The notes under the pieces: model-generated
Database searches by the model: none
Told to the model about the DNA's origin: nothing
What the model saw: the letters and a program-made list of their open reading frames with translations, nothing else
Assembly: GCA_963811705.1 (NCBI GenBank)
Contig: CAWESL010000003.1
Coordinates: forward strand, 124,001 to 188,000
Source of the DNA: DATJPR01 sp963811705
GTDB taxonomy: Bacteria; Bacteroidota; Ignavibacteria; UBA10030; UBA6906
Reading direction: 5' to 3'
DNA length: 64,000 bases
Part shown: positions 1 to 8,862 of the stretch, in pieces
How positions within the stretch are numbered: position 1 is the first letter of the stretch
How the letters are laid out: every line of letters starts with the position of its first letter
Translations under genes and position numbers: made by a program

Positions 1-356
1 AGAGTCACCACTATCTGAAGGATCGATGACGGTTCGTATGTTTCGTCGTTTATTTGTCTTTCAACCTTCTTGTATCTGACAAATGCAAACAGGCCCATCA
101 ACGTGCCAAGACCGACAAGGAATATTCCAACAATAGTCGAATATCCTGCAGAAGGAGACGATACATGTTCAATATTGGCATTTCCCAAAATCAACGACAC
201 TTGCTTAATGAACAGCGCAAACTTCTCCACGACAAACCCAAATGCCATGACCCCGATGCTTGTCCTTATCCATGCAAGGAATGTCCTCTCATTCGCCATG
301 TGGACGCGGCGATTAAGGACTCTTACAGATTTCTTGTCTTCAATGTTCTCTGACAT
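1..356 (-). CDS. DUF202 family membrane protein (3' end cut by window edge)
   Basis: Reading from an ATG at 356 to the left edge gives 118 codons with no stop, so the C-terminus lies outside the window. The N-terminal part contains the DUF202/YidH-type signature NERTFLAWIRTSIGVMAFGF (about residues 22-41), which runs into a first membrane segment. A second hydrophobic helix follows at about residues 71-90 (STIVGIFLVGLGTLMG) and then a basic loop RYKKVERQ. Family members are usually 100-130 residue inner-membrane proteins of unknown function with three membrane helices; the third would start at the edge. It lies 96 bp downstream of the broken acetate kinase gene on the same strand. Family assignment is firm; function is unknown. 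Confidence 0.82.
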   Translation of the reverse strand, partial: MSENIEDKKSVRVLNRRVHMANERTFLAWIRTSIGVMAFGFVVEKFALFIKQVSLILGNANIEHVSSPSAGYSTIVGIFLVGLGTLMGLFAFVRYKKVERQINDETYEPSSILQIVVT

Positions 357-452
357 TTCGCTCACCCTGTTAATTACCACCGGCGGAGAAGGTGGCTTCC
401 GGAAGACCAGCGATGGCTCCTCTTCCGCCAGAAAGCGGCGGCAGAAAGAGAC

Positions 453-1701
453 TCATTGCGTCGCGCGGTCGGAATTCCGTTCCTCACTTGCCATGGGGAA
501 TCCGAGCACGCGGCAAACCGTTGCGGCGATCATCACTTCTTCGTCCGTGTGAATGACGCGAACCGTTACCCGGCCGGCCGGCGTGGAGATCACGGCCTCA
601 TTCGCTTCGTTTCGCTTTTCTTCCAGTTCGATTCCAAGAAATCCCAACTCTTCACAAATGCGGGATCGCACAATCGGGCAGTTTTCACCAATTCCACCCG
701 CGAACACCAGAATGTCCAGTCCGCCGAGCGCGGCGGCGAATGCACCTATCCACTTCTTCACCTGGTAACAAAACACTGCCACGGCTTCCGCCGCCCGAAC
801 GTCATCGCTCTCCTTCGCGAGCAAATCCCGCATGTCGGAACTGGTTTCAGAGATGCCGAGGAGACCGGAACCGTGATTGATGAGATCATTGAACTGCTTG
901 GGTGAGAGATTCTCTGACTTCATCATGTACCATGCGACGCCCGGATCTAAATCACCGGGCCGGGTCCCCATCGTCAGCCCTCCCGCAGGGAGTGAAGCCC
1001 ATACTGGTGTCAATGCTCTTCCCTTCGCGGACGGCAGCCAGACTCGCCCCGCTCCCGAGATGAGCCAGGATTACCCGGCGTTGGGCTGCTTTCGTGTCTG
1101 AGACACGAGCGAGTTCTTCGATGAGATACGCATAGGACAAGCCGTGGAAACCATACCGTCGGATTCCCATCTCTTCGAACCGGCGGGGAATAGGAAGCAA
1201 TTTCGCAACACGGGGCATCGTGCAATGAAACGCCGTGTCGAAACAGGCAACCTGGGGGAGGTTTGGATGACGCCGGCGGAAGGATTCTATCAATTCAAGT
1301 TCATCGGGCAGGTGGTCGGGATCGTAGGGAGTGATGCGATGCAGTTCCTCCAGCAATTGAGGCGTGATACGTTCGGGTCCGGCATGGTGCATTCCGTGAA
1401 CTACGCGGTGGCCCACGGCCTTGACGGAAGAGAAGCCATCCTGCTTTTCGAGCCAATCAATCAGGACGTTCGCTGCCGACTTGTGATCAGAGACAGCAAT
1501 GGCATGACTCTGCTGCTGGTTCGAGGTTACGTCCCGGAAAGTCAGATTCGCGCCGTTCATCCCAATGCGATCAATTTTCCCATCAAGGGTTCTCTTCAAC
1601 CGTTCGCCGATCGCATAGAAAGCAAATTTGATGCTCGACGATCCGCCGTTGACCGTCAGCACGTGCGGGCCGGCAGGTTTCATTGATTGCTCATTTGTCA
1701 T
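453..1701 (-). pseudogene. ackA: acetate kinase, interrupted by a single-base frameshift
   Basis: Acetate kinase interconverts acetate + ATP and acetyl phosphate + ADP. The N-terminal part (from ATG 1701, SD AGGTGG upstream) begins with VLTVNGGSSSIKFAFY, the phosphate-binding signature, and runs through RVVHGMHHAGP, ACFDTAFH and RYGFHGLS to SIDTSMGFTP. The family then continues in another frame as AGGLTMGTRPGDLDPG, ending with FAGGIGENCPIVR and the usual C-terminus at 453. One extra T on the coding strand near position 987 separates the frames; together they give about 415 residues, normal for AckA. It may be a true null mutation or a sequencing error: the site (CCCTGCGGG) is not a slippery heptamer. 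It lies 46 bp downstream of a sugar porter. No phosphotransacetylase is in the window. Confidence 0.88.
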
Positions 1702-1747
1702 GTCGCCACCTGAAGAGAGGGTGCGCATCGTATCCGTTGCCATGTTT

Positions 1748-3115
1748 TCATAATGCTCGTGGATGTTTGCCCGACCGCCCGTGCGCTTCAATTTGTTCGA
1801 GGGTCTTGCCTCTGGTTTCCGGGACCAGATAATACGCAAACAGCCATGAGCCAATGGCGACGACCGCATACAGCCAGAACGTGGAGGTTTTGCCCAGGAC
1901 TTGCGTGAGGGTCAAAAACGACAATGCCACCAACAAGTTTGCACTCCAATTTGCGGCCGTCCCAACACTCATGGCCCTCCCTCGGATACTCAAGGGGTAA
2001 ATCTCCGAAAGGACCAGCCAGAACACCGGGCCCAATCCAACGGCAAATGACCCCACATAGACCATGAGACTGACCACGGCAATCCAACCCAGGCTGCCGG
2101 ATAATTGCGGGAGCGCAAACGCCAGTCCCAACACGAACAGACTCACCGTCATCCCTGCCAGGCTGGCCAGGAGAAGCGGGCGTCGCCCGACCCGGTCGAT
2201 CAGTTGCATCGCGACCACTGTCAAAACGACGTTCACGATTCCTACTCCGACGCTGGCCAGAATCGCCACCGACGCAGAAGAGAAGCCGGCGAATTTGAAA
2301 ATAGTCGGAGCGTAATAGATAACCGTGTTGATGCCGGTAATTTGCTGCGCGATGGCCAGTCCAACGCCCACGACCATCATCGGTCGCAAGAGCGGGCTGA
2401 GGAGTTCGGACCAGTGCCCTTCCTGCTGCGCCACGCTCTGCTGAATCTCTCGGAGCTCGCCCTCCACCTGTTCCGGGCCGCGAATCCGCATCAGCACCGT
2501 TCGGGCCAGGTCTGCGTGTCCGCGAGCAGCAAGCCATCGCGGGCTGTCGGGAATGAACATCAGTCCTATTCCAAATGCACCTGCCGGGACGACAGCCAGT
2601 GCAAACATCCAACGCCACGCCTGCGATCCGGCAAAGGCATAATCAACGAAATACGAGATGACAATTCCGCTGGTGAGGGCGACTTGATTAATGGAAACGA
2701 GTCTTCCACGGATAGCAACCGGAGCGATCTCAGAGATGTAGAGCGGCGCAACAAATGATGCGACGCCGATTGCGGCACCGGCAACGATGCGTGCGGCAAT
2801 CAGCCCTGCCGTACCCGGAGCGAGAGCCGCCCCGATGGCGCCCAGTCCGAAAACAATCGCGGTGACGATCAATAGCCTCCGGCGTCCAAAACGGTCGGCC
2901 AGGAATCCTCCGACGAGCGCACCGACGAGCGATCCCAGCAAGACCGAACTGACGACGATTTCCTCCATGCCCGGAGAAAGCCGGAACTCCTCCTTGATGA
3001 ACAGGATCGCCCCCGAGATGACGCCGATGTCGTAGCCGAAAAGCATGCCGCCCAGTGCCGAGATGGCTGTAGCGAGATAGACAAAACGCTTCTGACCTGT
3101 GTCCTCGTTCATCAT
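1748..3115 (-). CDS. MFS sugar porter family transporter
   Basis: A 455-residue, 12-helix inner-membrane permease of the sugar porter family of the major facilitator superfamily, expected to carry out H+-coupled or facilitated sugar uptake. Family signatures are visible in order: GGMLFGYDIGVISGAILF in helix 1, DRFGRRRLL between helices 2 and 3, DSPRWLAARG after helix 6, QQITGINTVIYYAPTIF in helix 7, DRVGRRPLLL between helices 8 and 9, SEIYPLSIRGRA, and the terminal PETRGKTLEQIE. The start at 3115 (MMNED) is preceded by GGGAGGAC at good spacing; an upstream in-frame extension to 3187 lacks signal-like character. The next gene in the same direction is ackA, 46 bp away, so sugar import and acetate metabolism may be co-transcribed. 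The specific sugar cannot be told. Confidence 0.93.
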   Translation of the reverse strand: MMNEDTGQKRFVYLATAISALGGMLFGYDIGVISGAILFIKEEFRLSPGMEEIVVSSVLLGSLVGALVGGFLADRFGRRRLLIVTAIVFGLGAIGAALAPGTAGLIAARIVAGAAIGVASFVAPLYISEIAPVAIRGRLVSINQVALTSGIVISYFVDYAFAGSQAWRWMFALAVVPAGAFGIGLMFIPDSPRWLAARGHADLARTVLMRIRGPEQVEGELREIQQSVAQQEGHWSELLSPLLRPMMVVGVGLAIAQQITGINTVIYYAPTIFKFAGFSSASVAILASVGVGIVNVVLTVVAMQLIDRVGRRPLLLASLAGMTVSLFVLGLAFALPQLSGSLGWIAVVSLMVYVGSFAVGLGPVFWLVLSEIYPLSIRGRAMSVGTAANWSANLLVALSFLTLTQVLGKTSTFWLYAVVAIGSWLFAYYLVPETRGKTLEQIEAHGRSGKHPRAL

Positions 3116-3248
3116 GTGCCTTAGTCCTCCCGGGAGAGGCAGCAACATCCCGTCGCACAGAACCAACGTGGACGATGAAGTCCACAATCTGCCTTTGGGA
3201 TTCCATGATCAACCGCAATTTCCATGTGTCGCGACACCTGGGCATCCC

Positions 3249-3875
3249 TCATGTGTTTATGCGTAGTCCCAACCCGGACAGCTTCGCAAGTGTGGATTTG
3301 TAGCCCGTGTGAAGGATGCTTCGAATCTTCAATCCTTCTGCAACCTGAACGAACATCGGCGTGTTTTCGATGTAGAGGACTTGCTGGACCGGTACCTGGG
3401 CGATGTCCAGTGCAAGCCGGAAGATGTCCGCATCGGGCTTGCGGAGGTGGACGAAACAGGAGGAGATAAAGAAGTCCACCAACGCGTTGAGCTTGAACTG
3501 CCGGATCCGATAGGCGTTCAGTTCGCGCGCCTCGTTGTTGACCACGGCGATCTTCAGATTGTGTCGGACTTTGAGCTGCGCGACCAGAGTGATCATTTCG
3601 GGATAGGGTTTCGACTGCTCGAACATGAATCGACGAAACTGAGCACGGGTGAACGGTCGCTTCCGGTAGAACACCACCCGGTCCAGATATTCTTTCATCG
3701 TCAGTTTTCCCTCTTCGTACGTATCGAAGGTCAAATGATGTCGATCTTCCATCTCACCCAATTCCAGGTGGAATTTTGCCGCCGACCGTTGGCGGGCTCG
3801 ATGATCCCAACCATCGGTGAGCAGGACACCTCCGATATCCACGAACAAACAGGTGACAGCAGTAACGTTCTTCAT
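3249..3875 (-). CDS. HAD-superfamily hydrolase
   Basis: A 208-residue cytoplasmic hydrolase of the haloacid dehalogenase superfamily, subfamily IA-like. Motif I is CLFVDIGGVLLTDG (nucleophile Asp, with Gly where DxD phosphatases often have Asp). The cap region carries WDHRARQRSAAKF. Motif II is IAVVNNEARELN, the motif III lysine is in HLRKPDADIFRLAL, and motif IV is the unusual VLYIENTPMFVQVAEGL, with E/N in place of the usual DD. Relatives include phosphatases of sugars and phosphoglycolate; the substrate is unknown. The ATG at 3875 lacks a strong SD and a longer in-frame extension exists, so the start is uncertain. It follows the RibD-C-like reductase gene (end 3958) on the same strand. Confidence 0.8.
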   Translation of the reverse strand: MKNVTAVTCLFVDIGGVLLTDGWDHRARQRSAAKFHLELGEMEDRHHLTFDTYEEGKLTMKEYLDRVVFYRKRPFTRAQFRRFMFEQSKPYPEMITLVAQLKVRHNLKIAVVNNEARELNAYRIRQFKLNALVDFFISSCFVHLRKPDADIFRLALDIAQVPVQQVLYIENTPMFVQVAEGLKIRSILHTGYKSTLAKLSGLGLRINT

Positions 3876-3957
3876 CGCATGTTGTTCCCGTGCATCATTT
3901 CCTTCTCCTGCGTGATTCGAATGTCCTCCAGTCGGTTGTTGCGCTGCGTCCTGATCG

Positions 3958-4827
3958 TCATGTTCCACGACCGGTCGCGGTACTCCGTTCTCGCGAATCA
4001 AACGCATACCGGAGAAAGAGATGACTCCCTCCCCGCTTCACGGACACAAGTGTACCCCACACCGGGTGGTCGGGTGCAAAGATCTTTTCAGCAACCACTC
4101 CCAGCCGTTCGACACCATTCTGCCTGCCTGCAACCTGAGGAGCGAGCGTTAAAAACAACTCATCAAGACAACGCTCCGCGAAGAAATCCCCCATGAGATG
4201 GGGGCCCCCTTCGATGAGAATCGTTTTACAGGACGGTCTGACAGTGAGTATCGCACTGAGGATATCACGAGCGGTTATTGACGTTGCGTCTCCCCTCTCA
4301 ACAACTTGTACCGATGCTGGCATATCCACTCCAGTGAACCGCAGGGCACCAGTCACCGTTGTCACGATCACGACGGGAATATCTGCATTCCGAAACACCG
4401 GCAAGCTCATATCAACGTCGCCATGCGCTGTGACAATGACAAGTAACGGCGGCACCTTGTTCCCCATTCGATTTCGTAATTCGTTGTATGCACCGGCATA
4501 CGGTGGGAAGATGTGCTGCGGCGTCCAAAGGTGTTGGGGGGATGCCCGAAGCGTCCCGGCACCGATCAACACAACTTCAACGGCTGAGCGCAACAGCCCC
4601 ATCACCATGCTATCCTGCTCATTTGAACCGCTCACGACGTCGCCGACGGCTTTGCCGGGTGCATCAAGCGACACAACACCGTCCAGCGTGCTGACGAAAT
4701 TGCTGATGACGTAGGGGCGGCCGGGATGAGATGCAAACGCGAGACGACCATAGAATTCCTTCAACTCGGGCGGTAAGGGCAACCCGGGGCTCGGGTCTGA
4801 ATCAAAGAGTTTTTGCAGTCCGCTCAT
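3958..4827 (-). CDS. RibD C-terminal domain family reductase
   Basis: A 289-residue protein of the dihydrofolate-reductase-like fold found in the C-terminal (reductase) half of RibD. Visible motifs are RPYVISNFVSTLDGVVSL (family pattern PYV..k.A.SLDG), VEVVLIGAGTLRASP, and TILIEGGPHLMGDFFAERCLDELFLTLAPQVAGR. No cytidine-deaminase-type zinc domain precedes it, so it is a stand-alone reductase-like protein rather than bifunctional RibD. It probably binds NADPH; the substrate is not clear. The ATG at 4827 has GAGGGAG at 4-5 nt spacing and overlaps the stop of the preceding small gene by ATGA, so translation is probably coupled. Confidence 0.82.
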   Translation of the reverse strand: MSGLQKLFDSDPSPGLPLPPELKEFYGRLAFASHPGRPYVISNFVSTLDGVVSLDAPGKAVGDVVSGSNEQDSMVMGLLRSAVEVVLIGAGTLRASPQHLWTPQHIFPPYAGAYNELRNRMGNKVPPLLVIVTAHGDVDMSLPVFRNADIPVVIVTTVTGALRFTGVDMPASVQVVERGDATSITARDILSAILTVRPSCKTILIEGGPHLMGDFFAERCLDELFLTLAPQVAGRQNGVERLGVVAEKIFAPDHPVWGTLVSVKRGGSHLFLRYAFDSRERSTATGRGT

Positions 4828-5012
4828 TTGCTCCCTCGCTCTGCGTCGTCTGGCGAAGTCGACGGCAACGCATAGGATTCCAAAATTGACAGAACCTCTT
4901 TGACCCACCCATCGCATCCACGCTCGAGCTCTTGGACCACCGAAGACTTTCCGCGGGTGTCATCGAAGCGCTTTGGGAAGACCCGCCGAGGGTGATGCTC
5001 CTGTGCATTCAC
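4824..5012 (-). CDS. unknown 62-residue protein, coupled on both sides
   Basis: A GTG start at 5012 (SD AAGGGG, 6 nt spacing) overlaps the stop of the AI-2E-type permease by GTGA, and its own stop overlaps the start of the RibD-C-like gene by ATGA. This double coupling is the main evidence that the frame is real. The product is hydrophilic: a basic N-terminal half (HHPRRVFPKRFDD), one predicted amphipathic helix (WVKEVLSILESYAL) and an acidic/polar tail. I do not recognise the family and can give no function. A competing frame from ATG 5008 (68 codons) would overlap the reductase start by 26 bp and is less attractive. Confidence 0.55.
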   Translation of the reverse strand: MNAQEHHPRRVFPKRFDDTRGKSSVVQELERGCDGWVKEVLSILESYALPSTSPDDAERGSK

Positions 5013-6079
5013 GCTTTTCCCCTTTTTGAAGTGGCAGCAAACCCGTCGGCAGACATTTCCGGTCCCAACAGGACCGATATCCAGCGCGTCTCATCACTCG
5101 CCTCGCAGGCGAGCTTCAGGGTCATGGTGAGAGGGACACAGAGCAGCGCTCCAACGAGACCGAGCAGGTTTCCCCAGAGGATCAGAGAAAGGAATACAAC
5201 CAGTGGCGACATATCGAACTTCCGTCCCATAATCCTGGGCTCGACAATGTTGCCGAGGACCATTCCGATGACAAGATATCCGGCCGCCGTAAGGACAGCG
5301 GACCCCCCGCCAATTTGAACAAGCGCGAGGAGGACAGCGGGGACTGCGGCGACAATGGAGCCGACATTCGGGATATAATGAAGGAGAAATGCCAGAAATC
5401 CCCAGAGAATCGGGAAATCCACACCGAGGGCATACAACCATAGTGCGGTCAGAATGCCCGCAATCAAGTTTATCACCGTCTTGATCACCATGTAGCGCTT
5501 CATATCGTTGACAAACTTCGTGAACTTCGTAAACGATGCGTGCGGATTTTCGCGCACCAGACGAAATCTGGCAGGGAAACTCGATGCTTCAAGCAGAATG
5601 AAAATCATGGTGAAGAGAATCAGGACGATATTCGAAAATACGGAACTCATCGATGCGAACATGCCCGCGGTGAAGTTCAACACCGCCGTTGGGTTGGCAT
5701 ACGAGAGAAGAACATCGTCGGTGACCGCGAATCCCTTCCTCGCCAACGGCTCTTTGATCGCCGAAAACATGGTTTGCATCCGGCTCTCATAGAAAGGCAA
5801 GGCATTGGAAAAACTGTTGACCGAGGCACCGACAAAGACGCCGATTGCCAACAGAAGGGTGATCATCGCTGCCAGCACGATCACAACGGAGGCGACAGAA
5901 GGCACGTGATGCCGTTCCAACCAGAGCATCGGAACACGGGCGATGACGGCGAGAAACACGGCGACGAGAAGCACCACCAGAACCGATTGTGCCTGGGAGA
6001 TCCCCCAGATGATGATCACGAACGTCGCAGCGATGACGAGGAGACGCGTTCCGCGATGAGGATCACTCTGATCAGTCAT
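5009..6079 (-). CDS. AI-2E family transporter (UPF0118)
   Basis: A 356-residue polytopic membrane protein of the AI-2E exporter/UPF0118 family (YdiK, PerM, TqsA relatives). The N-terminal region has the helix pair LLVIAATFVIIIWGISQAQSV and VLLVAVFLAVIA, then P-L-E-R type loop WLERHHVPSVASV and another helix. The C-terminal half holds the conserved ILWGFLAFLLHYIPNVGS, followed by NIVEPRIMGRKFDMSPLVVFLSLILWGNLLGLVGALLCVPL, the family hallmark. Proposed roles range from export of autoinducer-2 to Na+/H+ exchange, and nothing here selects one. The ATG at 6079 has AAGGGGGA upstream; a TTG at 6088 sits too close to that SD. The stop overlaps the GTG of the 62-residue gene. Confidence 0.92.
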   Translation of the reverse strand: MTDQSDPHRGTRLLVIAATFVIIIWGISQAQSVLVVLLVAVFLAVIARVPMLWLERHHVPSVASVVIVLAAMITLLLAIGVFVGASVNSFSNALPFYESRMQTMFSAIKEPLARKGFAVTDDVLLSYANPTAVLNFTAGMFASMSSVFSNIVLILFTMIFILLEASSFPARFRLVRENPHASFTKFTKFVNDMKRYMVIKTVINLIAGILTALWLYALGVDFPILWGFLAFLLHYIPNVGSIVAAVPAVLLALVQIGGGSAVLTAAGYLVIGMVLGNIVEPRIMGRKFDMSPLVVFLSLILWGNLLGLVGALLCVPLTMTLKLACEASDETRWISVLLGPEMSADGFAATSKRGKA

Positions 6080-6100
6080 AGTTCTCAATTCCCCCTTCGC

Positions 6101-7477
6101 TCAAAACCCGACCAGGTCACCGACGCCACTGCGAAGTGCGAACCACACAAAACGAAAGAAGGGGTCCCCGTTTTGCCGAACATACTTCACCGTGCCGGTT
6201 TTTGATTCGCCCGATTTGTCGGGCTCGTTTGTCCCGTGGATTTTGAAGGTGTTGGCAATGAATGACGCCATCCCGTCGGCAAATCCCTTTTCGCTTCCGG
6301 TCTTTTTGTTTATCGCGGCAAGAACCAGTCCGCGGTAGTTGGCGTGCACAATACCGGAGGCATGCCCCGAGGAGACGTTGATCGCGAATGTTGACGATTG
6401 GAGGACTCCCGCCGTGATGCGCTGCTGCTCGGCGGGTTCAAGAAATGGATTGAGCGCGCGAAGATCCATTTTGCTCAGGGATCCGGAATACTGCATTGAA
6501 ACATCCGCCGAGACGTCGGGAATTTTCATAAGCACACGCATTGAGCCGGCCTTCATAAACGTCCCTTCGGCGTGAACAATCATCGCCGCGGCAGTGTCCC
6601 GCTGATTGTCAATACCGAGCGCCAGCACATCCATGCTGTCGAGCGTGATAAGGGCCGGTTTCGCGCCAACCACAAATCGTTCGGCATACCGCAAGGATCC
6701 GTTTCTGATCATCACGCTATCGATCCGCAGTGCGCCGTCAATCGAAGAGAGCATCTCACCTGGCATCGGGGGAGGCGAAGTGTCTCTGGCGGATGACTTG
6801 TCCTTATCAATCAACACGTCGAGGAAGAGATCCTGAAGTCGTGCGGAACGGCAGCGGTAGATCTTGGCTTGCAAAAGATCGAAACATGCCAGTCCCGCCA
6901 CGCGTGCGTAGGGGACAGAAGCGCGAAAGCGGGTCCTCCGGAATTTGCTTTCTGCAAAGAACTGCTTGTCATCCCCGGAAGGATGAAGCTGGAGGCCCTC
7001 GACGACGATCTCGGAATCCGCCACGGACAACCGGAGCTGTCCGAAGTGAATGTCATACTGAGACTTCGGGAGGCGCAGATCGATATCCCGTGCCGCCACG
7101 ACCACATCAGCAAGATCATCCGGTGCGAGTCGCCTTCCCAGCAGAAGATGCAACCAGCCGATCCCGCTCACGGAGGACGGGCCCACTGTGCCCGAGAATG
7201 AGCCATCGACAGCACTGAGCGCGACAGAATCACACCCGACACTATTTGCCCAAAGACTGTAATGCATGTCGGCAATGTGAATCGTGGACGCGGGGTACGC
7301 CTCAGCGAACGCCGCTGCAATCCTCGGCTTCAGAAGACTGTTCGCCAAGGGATCAGGGAAGAGCAGCAGGGCCAGAAGGCAAACGAGAAACAGTGCTCCC
7401 GCCACAACGCTCACATACGAGGCTATGATGAGCGGGGGCGGTCTTCGTCGCAGGGATCGCGGAGGCTCGTTTGGCAT
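6101..7477 (-). CDS. membrane-anchored AsmA/DUF748-like protein
   Basis: A 458-residue protein with a basic Pro/Arg-rich N-terminus (PRSLRRRPPPL) and one hydrophobic helix (LIIASYVSVVAGALFLVCLLALLL, about residues 14-37). The rest is a long periplasmic part rich in short alternating beta strands. The layout (one anchor, repeated SVxxxDxxLxL-type strands, LRIDSVMIRNGSLRYAE, and a small C-terminal conserved piece with GLVLAAINKKTGSEKGFADGMASFIANTFKIHG) resembles AsmA/DUF748 proteins, which are linked to outer membrane biogenesis and lipid transport. This is a fold-level resemblance, not a confident family match. It ends 22 bp before the permease start. The ATG at 7477 was chosen over a TTG at 7489. 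Confidence 0.6.
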   Translation of the reverse strand: MPNEPPRSLRRRPPPLIIASYVSVVAGALFLVCLLALLLFPDPLANSLLKPRIAAAFAEAYPASTIHIADMHYSLWANSVGCDSVALSAVDGSFSGTVGPSSVSGIGWLHLLLGRRLAPDDLADVVVAARDIDLRLPKSQYDIHFGQLRLSVADSEIVVEGLQLHPSGDDKQFFAESKFRRTRFRASVPYARVAGLACFDLLQAKIYRCRSARLQDLFLDVLIDKDKSSARDTSPPPMPGEMLSSIDGALRIDSVMIRNGSLRYAERFVVGAKPALITLDSMDVLALGIDNQRDTAAAMIVHAEGTFMKAGSMRVLMKIPDVSADVSMQYSGSLSKMDLRALNPFLEPAEQQRITAGVLQSSTFAINVSSGHASGIVHANYRGLVLAAINKKTGSEKGFADGMASFIANTFKIHGTNEPDKSGESKTGTVKYVRQNGDPFFRFVWFALRSGVGDLVGF

Positions 7478-7545
7478 GTGTTCTTTCAACGTGGTTCTCG
7501 ATTCATGACGGCAAGGTGCCCGTTGTGTTCACGGGCGTTCCTCGG

Positions 7546-8157
7546 TCAAATCACTCGCACAACGACAGCAACGCCGGATAAAATGATCAAGACCCCGGAG
7601 ACCCTGTTCACCCACCGCAAACCGCCTGAGTCCAACCTTCTTCTGAACAATGTCGAAACGTAACCGAGCGTCTGGAACCAGAGCAACGACCCCCCAAACA
7701 AACCGGCGACAAGGAGGGATGCAGAACTGATGGTGAGCCTGTGTCCCAGCCCAAACGCGGCGAACACCGCCACCAGGGCAAAGATGATGAATGGATTCGT
7801 CAGGGCCAGGAGAAGGGCGGACGCGTAGGATCCCAGCAACCCCTTGTTTTCAAACGGGGTAATGGGCTCCTTGTGCCTGGCGCGGAACGTCCGGATACCA
7901 ATAAACAGGAGTAAGCCCCCGCCCCCGACCCCGAGCCAGATATGCTGGCTGGCAATCACATCCGAGACAAACGTTAGGCCAAACGCGGCAATGCTGGCGT
8001 ACAACGCATCCGCAGTTGCAGCCGCAAAGCCGATGATCAGGGCGTGTGCGTGCCCTTCCGTGAGCGTCTTGCGGATGCAGAGAACTCCGATCGGCCCGAT
8101 GGGCACCGCCATCGCAAAACCGATAACCAGTCCCTTGAGGAAAAAGAGAGGATCCAT
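7546..8157 (-). CDS. LysE/RhtB family amino-acid exporter
   Basis: A 203-residue inner-membrane protein with about six hydrophobic helices. The N-terminus FLKGLVIGFAMAVPIGPIGV contains the P-x-G-P motif of the LysE/RhtB exporter family, followed by LCIRKTLTEGHAHALIIGFAAATADALYA, also typical. A GLLLFIGIRTFRA segment and ALTNPFIIFALVAVFA (family pattern LxNPKxxxFF; the Lys is absent here) support the call. Such proteins export amino acids or similar small solutes. The start at 8157 (MDPLFF) has AGGGA about 9 nt upstream; a GTG two codons earlier is possible. Substrate unknown. Confidence 0.88.
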   Translation of the reverse strand: MDPLFFLKGLVIGFAMAVPIGPIGVLCIRKTLTEGHAHALIIGFAAATADALYASIAAFGLTFVSDVIASQHIWLGVGGGGLLLFIGIRTFRARHKEPITPFENKGLLGSYASALLLALTNPFIIFALVAVFAAFGLGHRLTISSASLLVAGLFGGSLLWFQTLGYVSTLFRRRLDSGGLRWVNRVSGVLIILSGVAVVVRVI

Positions 8158-8247
8158 GCTCACAATCCCTGTCTCTATTCTATTGTCGACATCGCGGAGT
8201 TGGCGGGGAAGCAGCACGCTGCTCGCCAGCCCGTGTCCTCGTGACGG

Positions 8248-8790
8248 CTATTTCTGTCCACGGTCGTTACCATGACCGTGGTCTTTGCCGTTGTCGCGCC
8301 CATTGCCTTTGACGTTGCCACGACCCGGTTGTCCGGCTTTGCCATTCTCCTGCCTGTGCTGCTGCACCCAAGTGTTGTGCTCGGGGTGGCTCGGATTGCT
8401 GAAATATCTCGAATCCCTGCTGTCACGAATGTTCTGTTGATCGTGACGGCCAACATCGGTACGATATTTGGCCTGGTACGCGGCGTTGTTCCGATACGGG
8501 GTCGGCTCATTGACGACCACTTTGTAGGAATTGTAAAGGTCATAATCCCGGTAACGAGGAGGCAAGGATGTTCGGTCCATCCAGCGACCCCCTTCAAAAT
8601 AGATAAACCGATGCCGGGGGACATTGTAGTACACGTCAATGTCAGGCAGGTAATAATATTCGACATGATCGTAACCCGTCGGGCCCCATACGGGCTGACG
8701 ATCGACATTGACATTGAGAGTCACACGGACTTGTGCCGCCGCAACACCGGACAAAAGCACTGCCATGATGAGAAGAAGAAAATGACGCAT
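8248..8790 (-). CDS. secreted Tyr-rich protein of unknown function
   Basis: A 180-residue protein with a clear signal peptide (MRHFLLLIMAVLLSGVAAAQ, cleavage likely after AAA). The mature N-terminal half has a pattern I know from uncharacterised Bacteroidota-type periplasmic proteins: GPTGYDHVEYYYLPDIDVYY, then RFIYFEGGRWMDRTSLPPRYRDYDL. The C-terminal half is low-complexity, polar and basic, rich in Gly, Asn, Arg and His (GQPGRGNVKGNGRDNGKDHG). The start at 8790 has a good SD (AAAGGTGA). Function unknown; an envelope role is inferred from the signal peptide and from nearby secreted DUF6600-like and OmpA-like genes. Confidence 0.75.
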   Translation of the reverse strand: MRHFLLLIMAVLLSGVAAAQVRVTLNVNVDRQPVWGPTGYDHVEYYYLPDIDVYYNVPRHRFIYFEGGRWMDRTSLPPRYRDYDLYNSYKVVVNEPTPYRNNAAYQAKYRTDVGRHDQQNIRDSRDSRYFSNPSHPEHNTWVQQHRQENGKAGQPGRGNVKGNGRDNGKDHGHGNDRGQK

Positions 8791-8862
8791 AATGATTCAC
8801 CTTTGATAGATAGATTGATTTGATAGAAGAATCGACGAATGGATTTCTCGTAATGATTATGT

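Noticed and set aside
980..995. Programmed ribosomal frameshifting in ackA
   Set aside because: The site CCCTGCGGG is not a known slippery sequence, no stimulatory stem or stop is placed suitably, and acetate kinases are not known to need recoding.
4802..5008. 68-codon frame from ATG 5008
   Set aside because: It overlaps the RibD-C-like start by 26 bp and lacks the exact stop/start couplings shown by the 62-codon frame in another phase.
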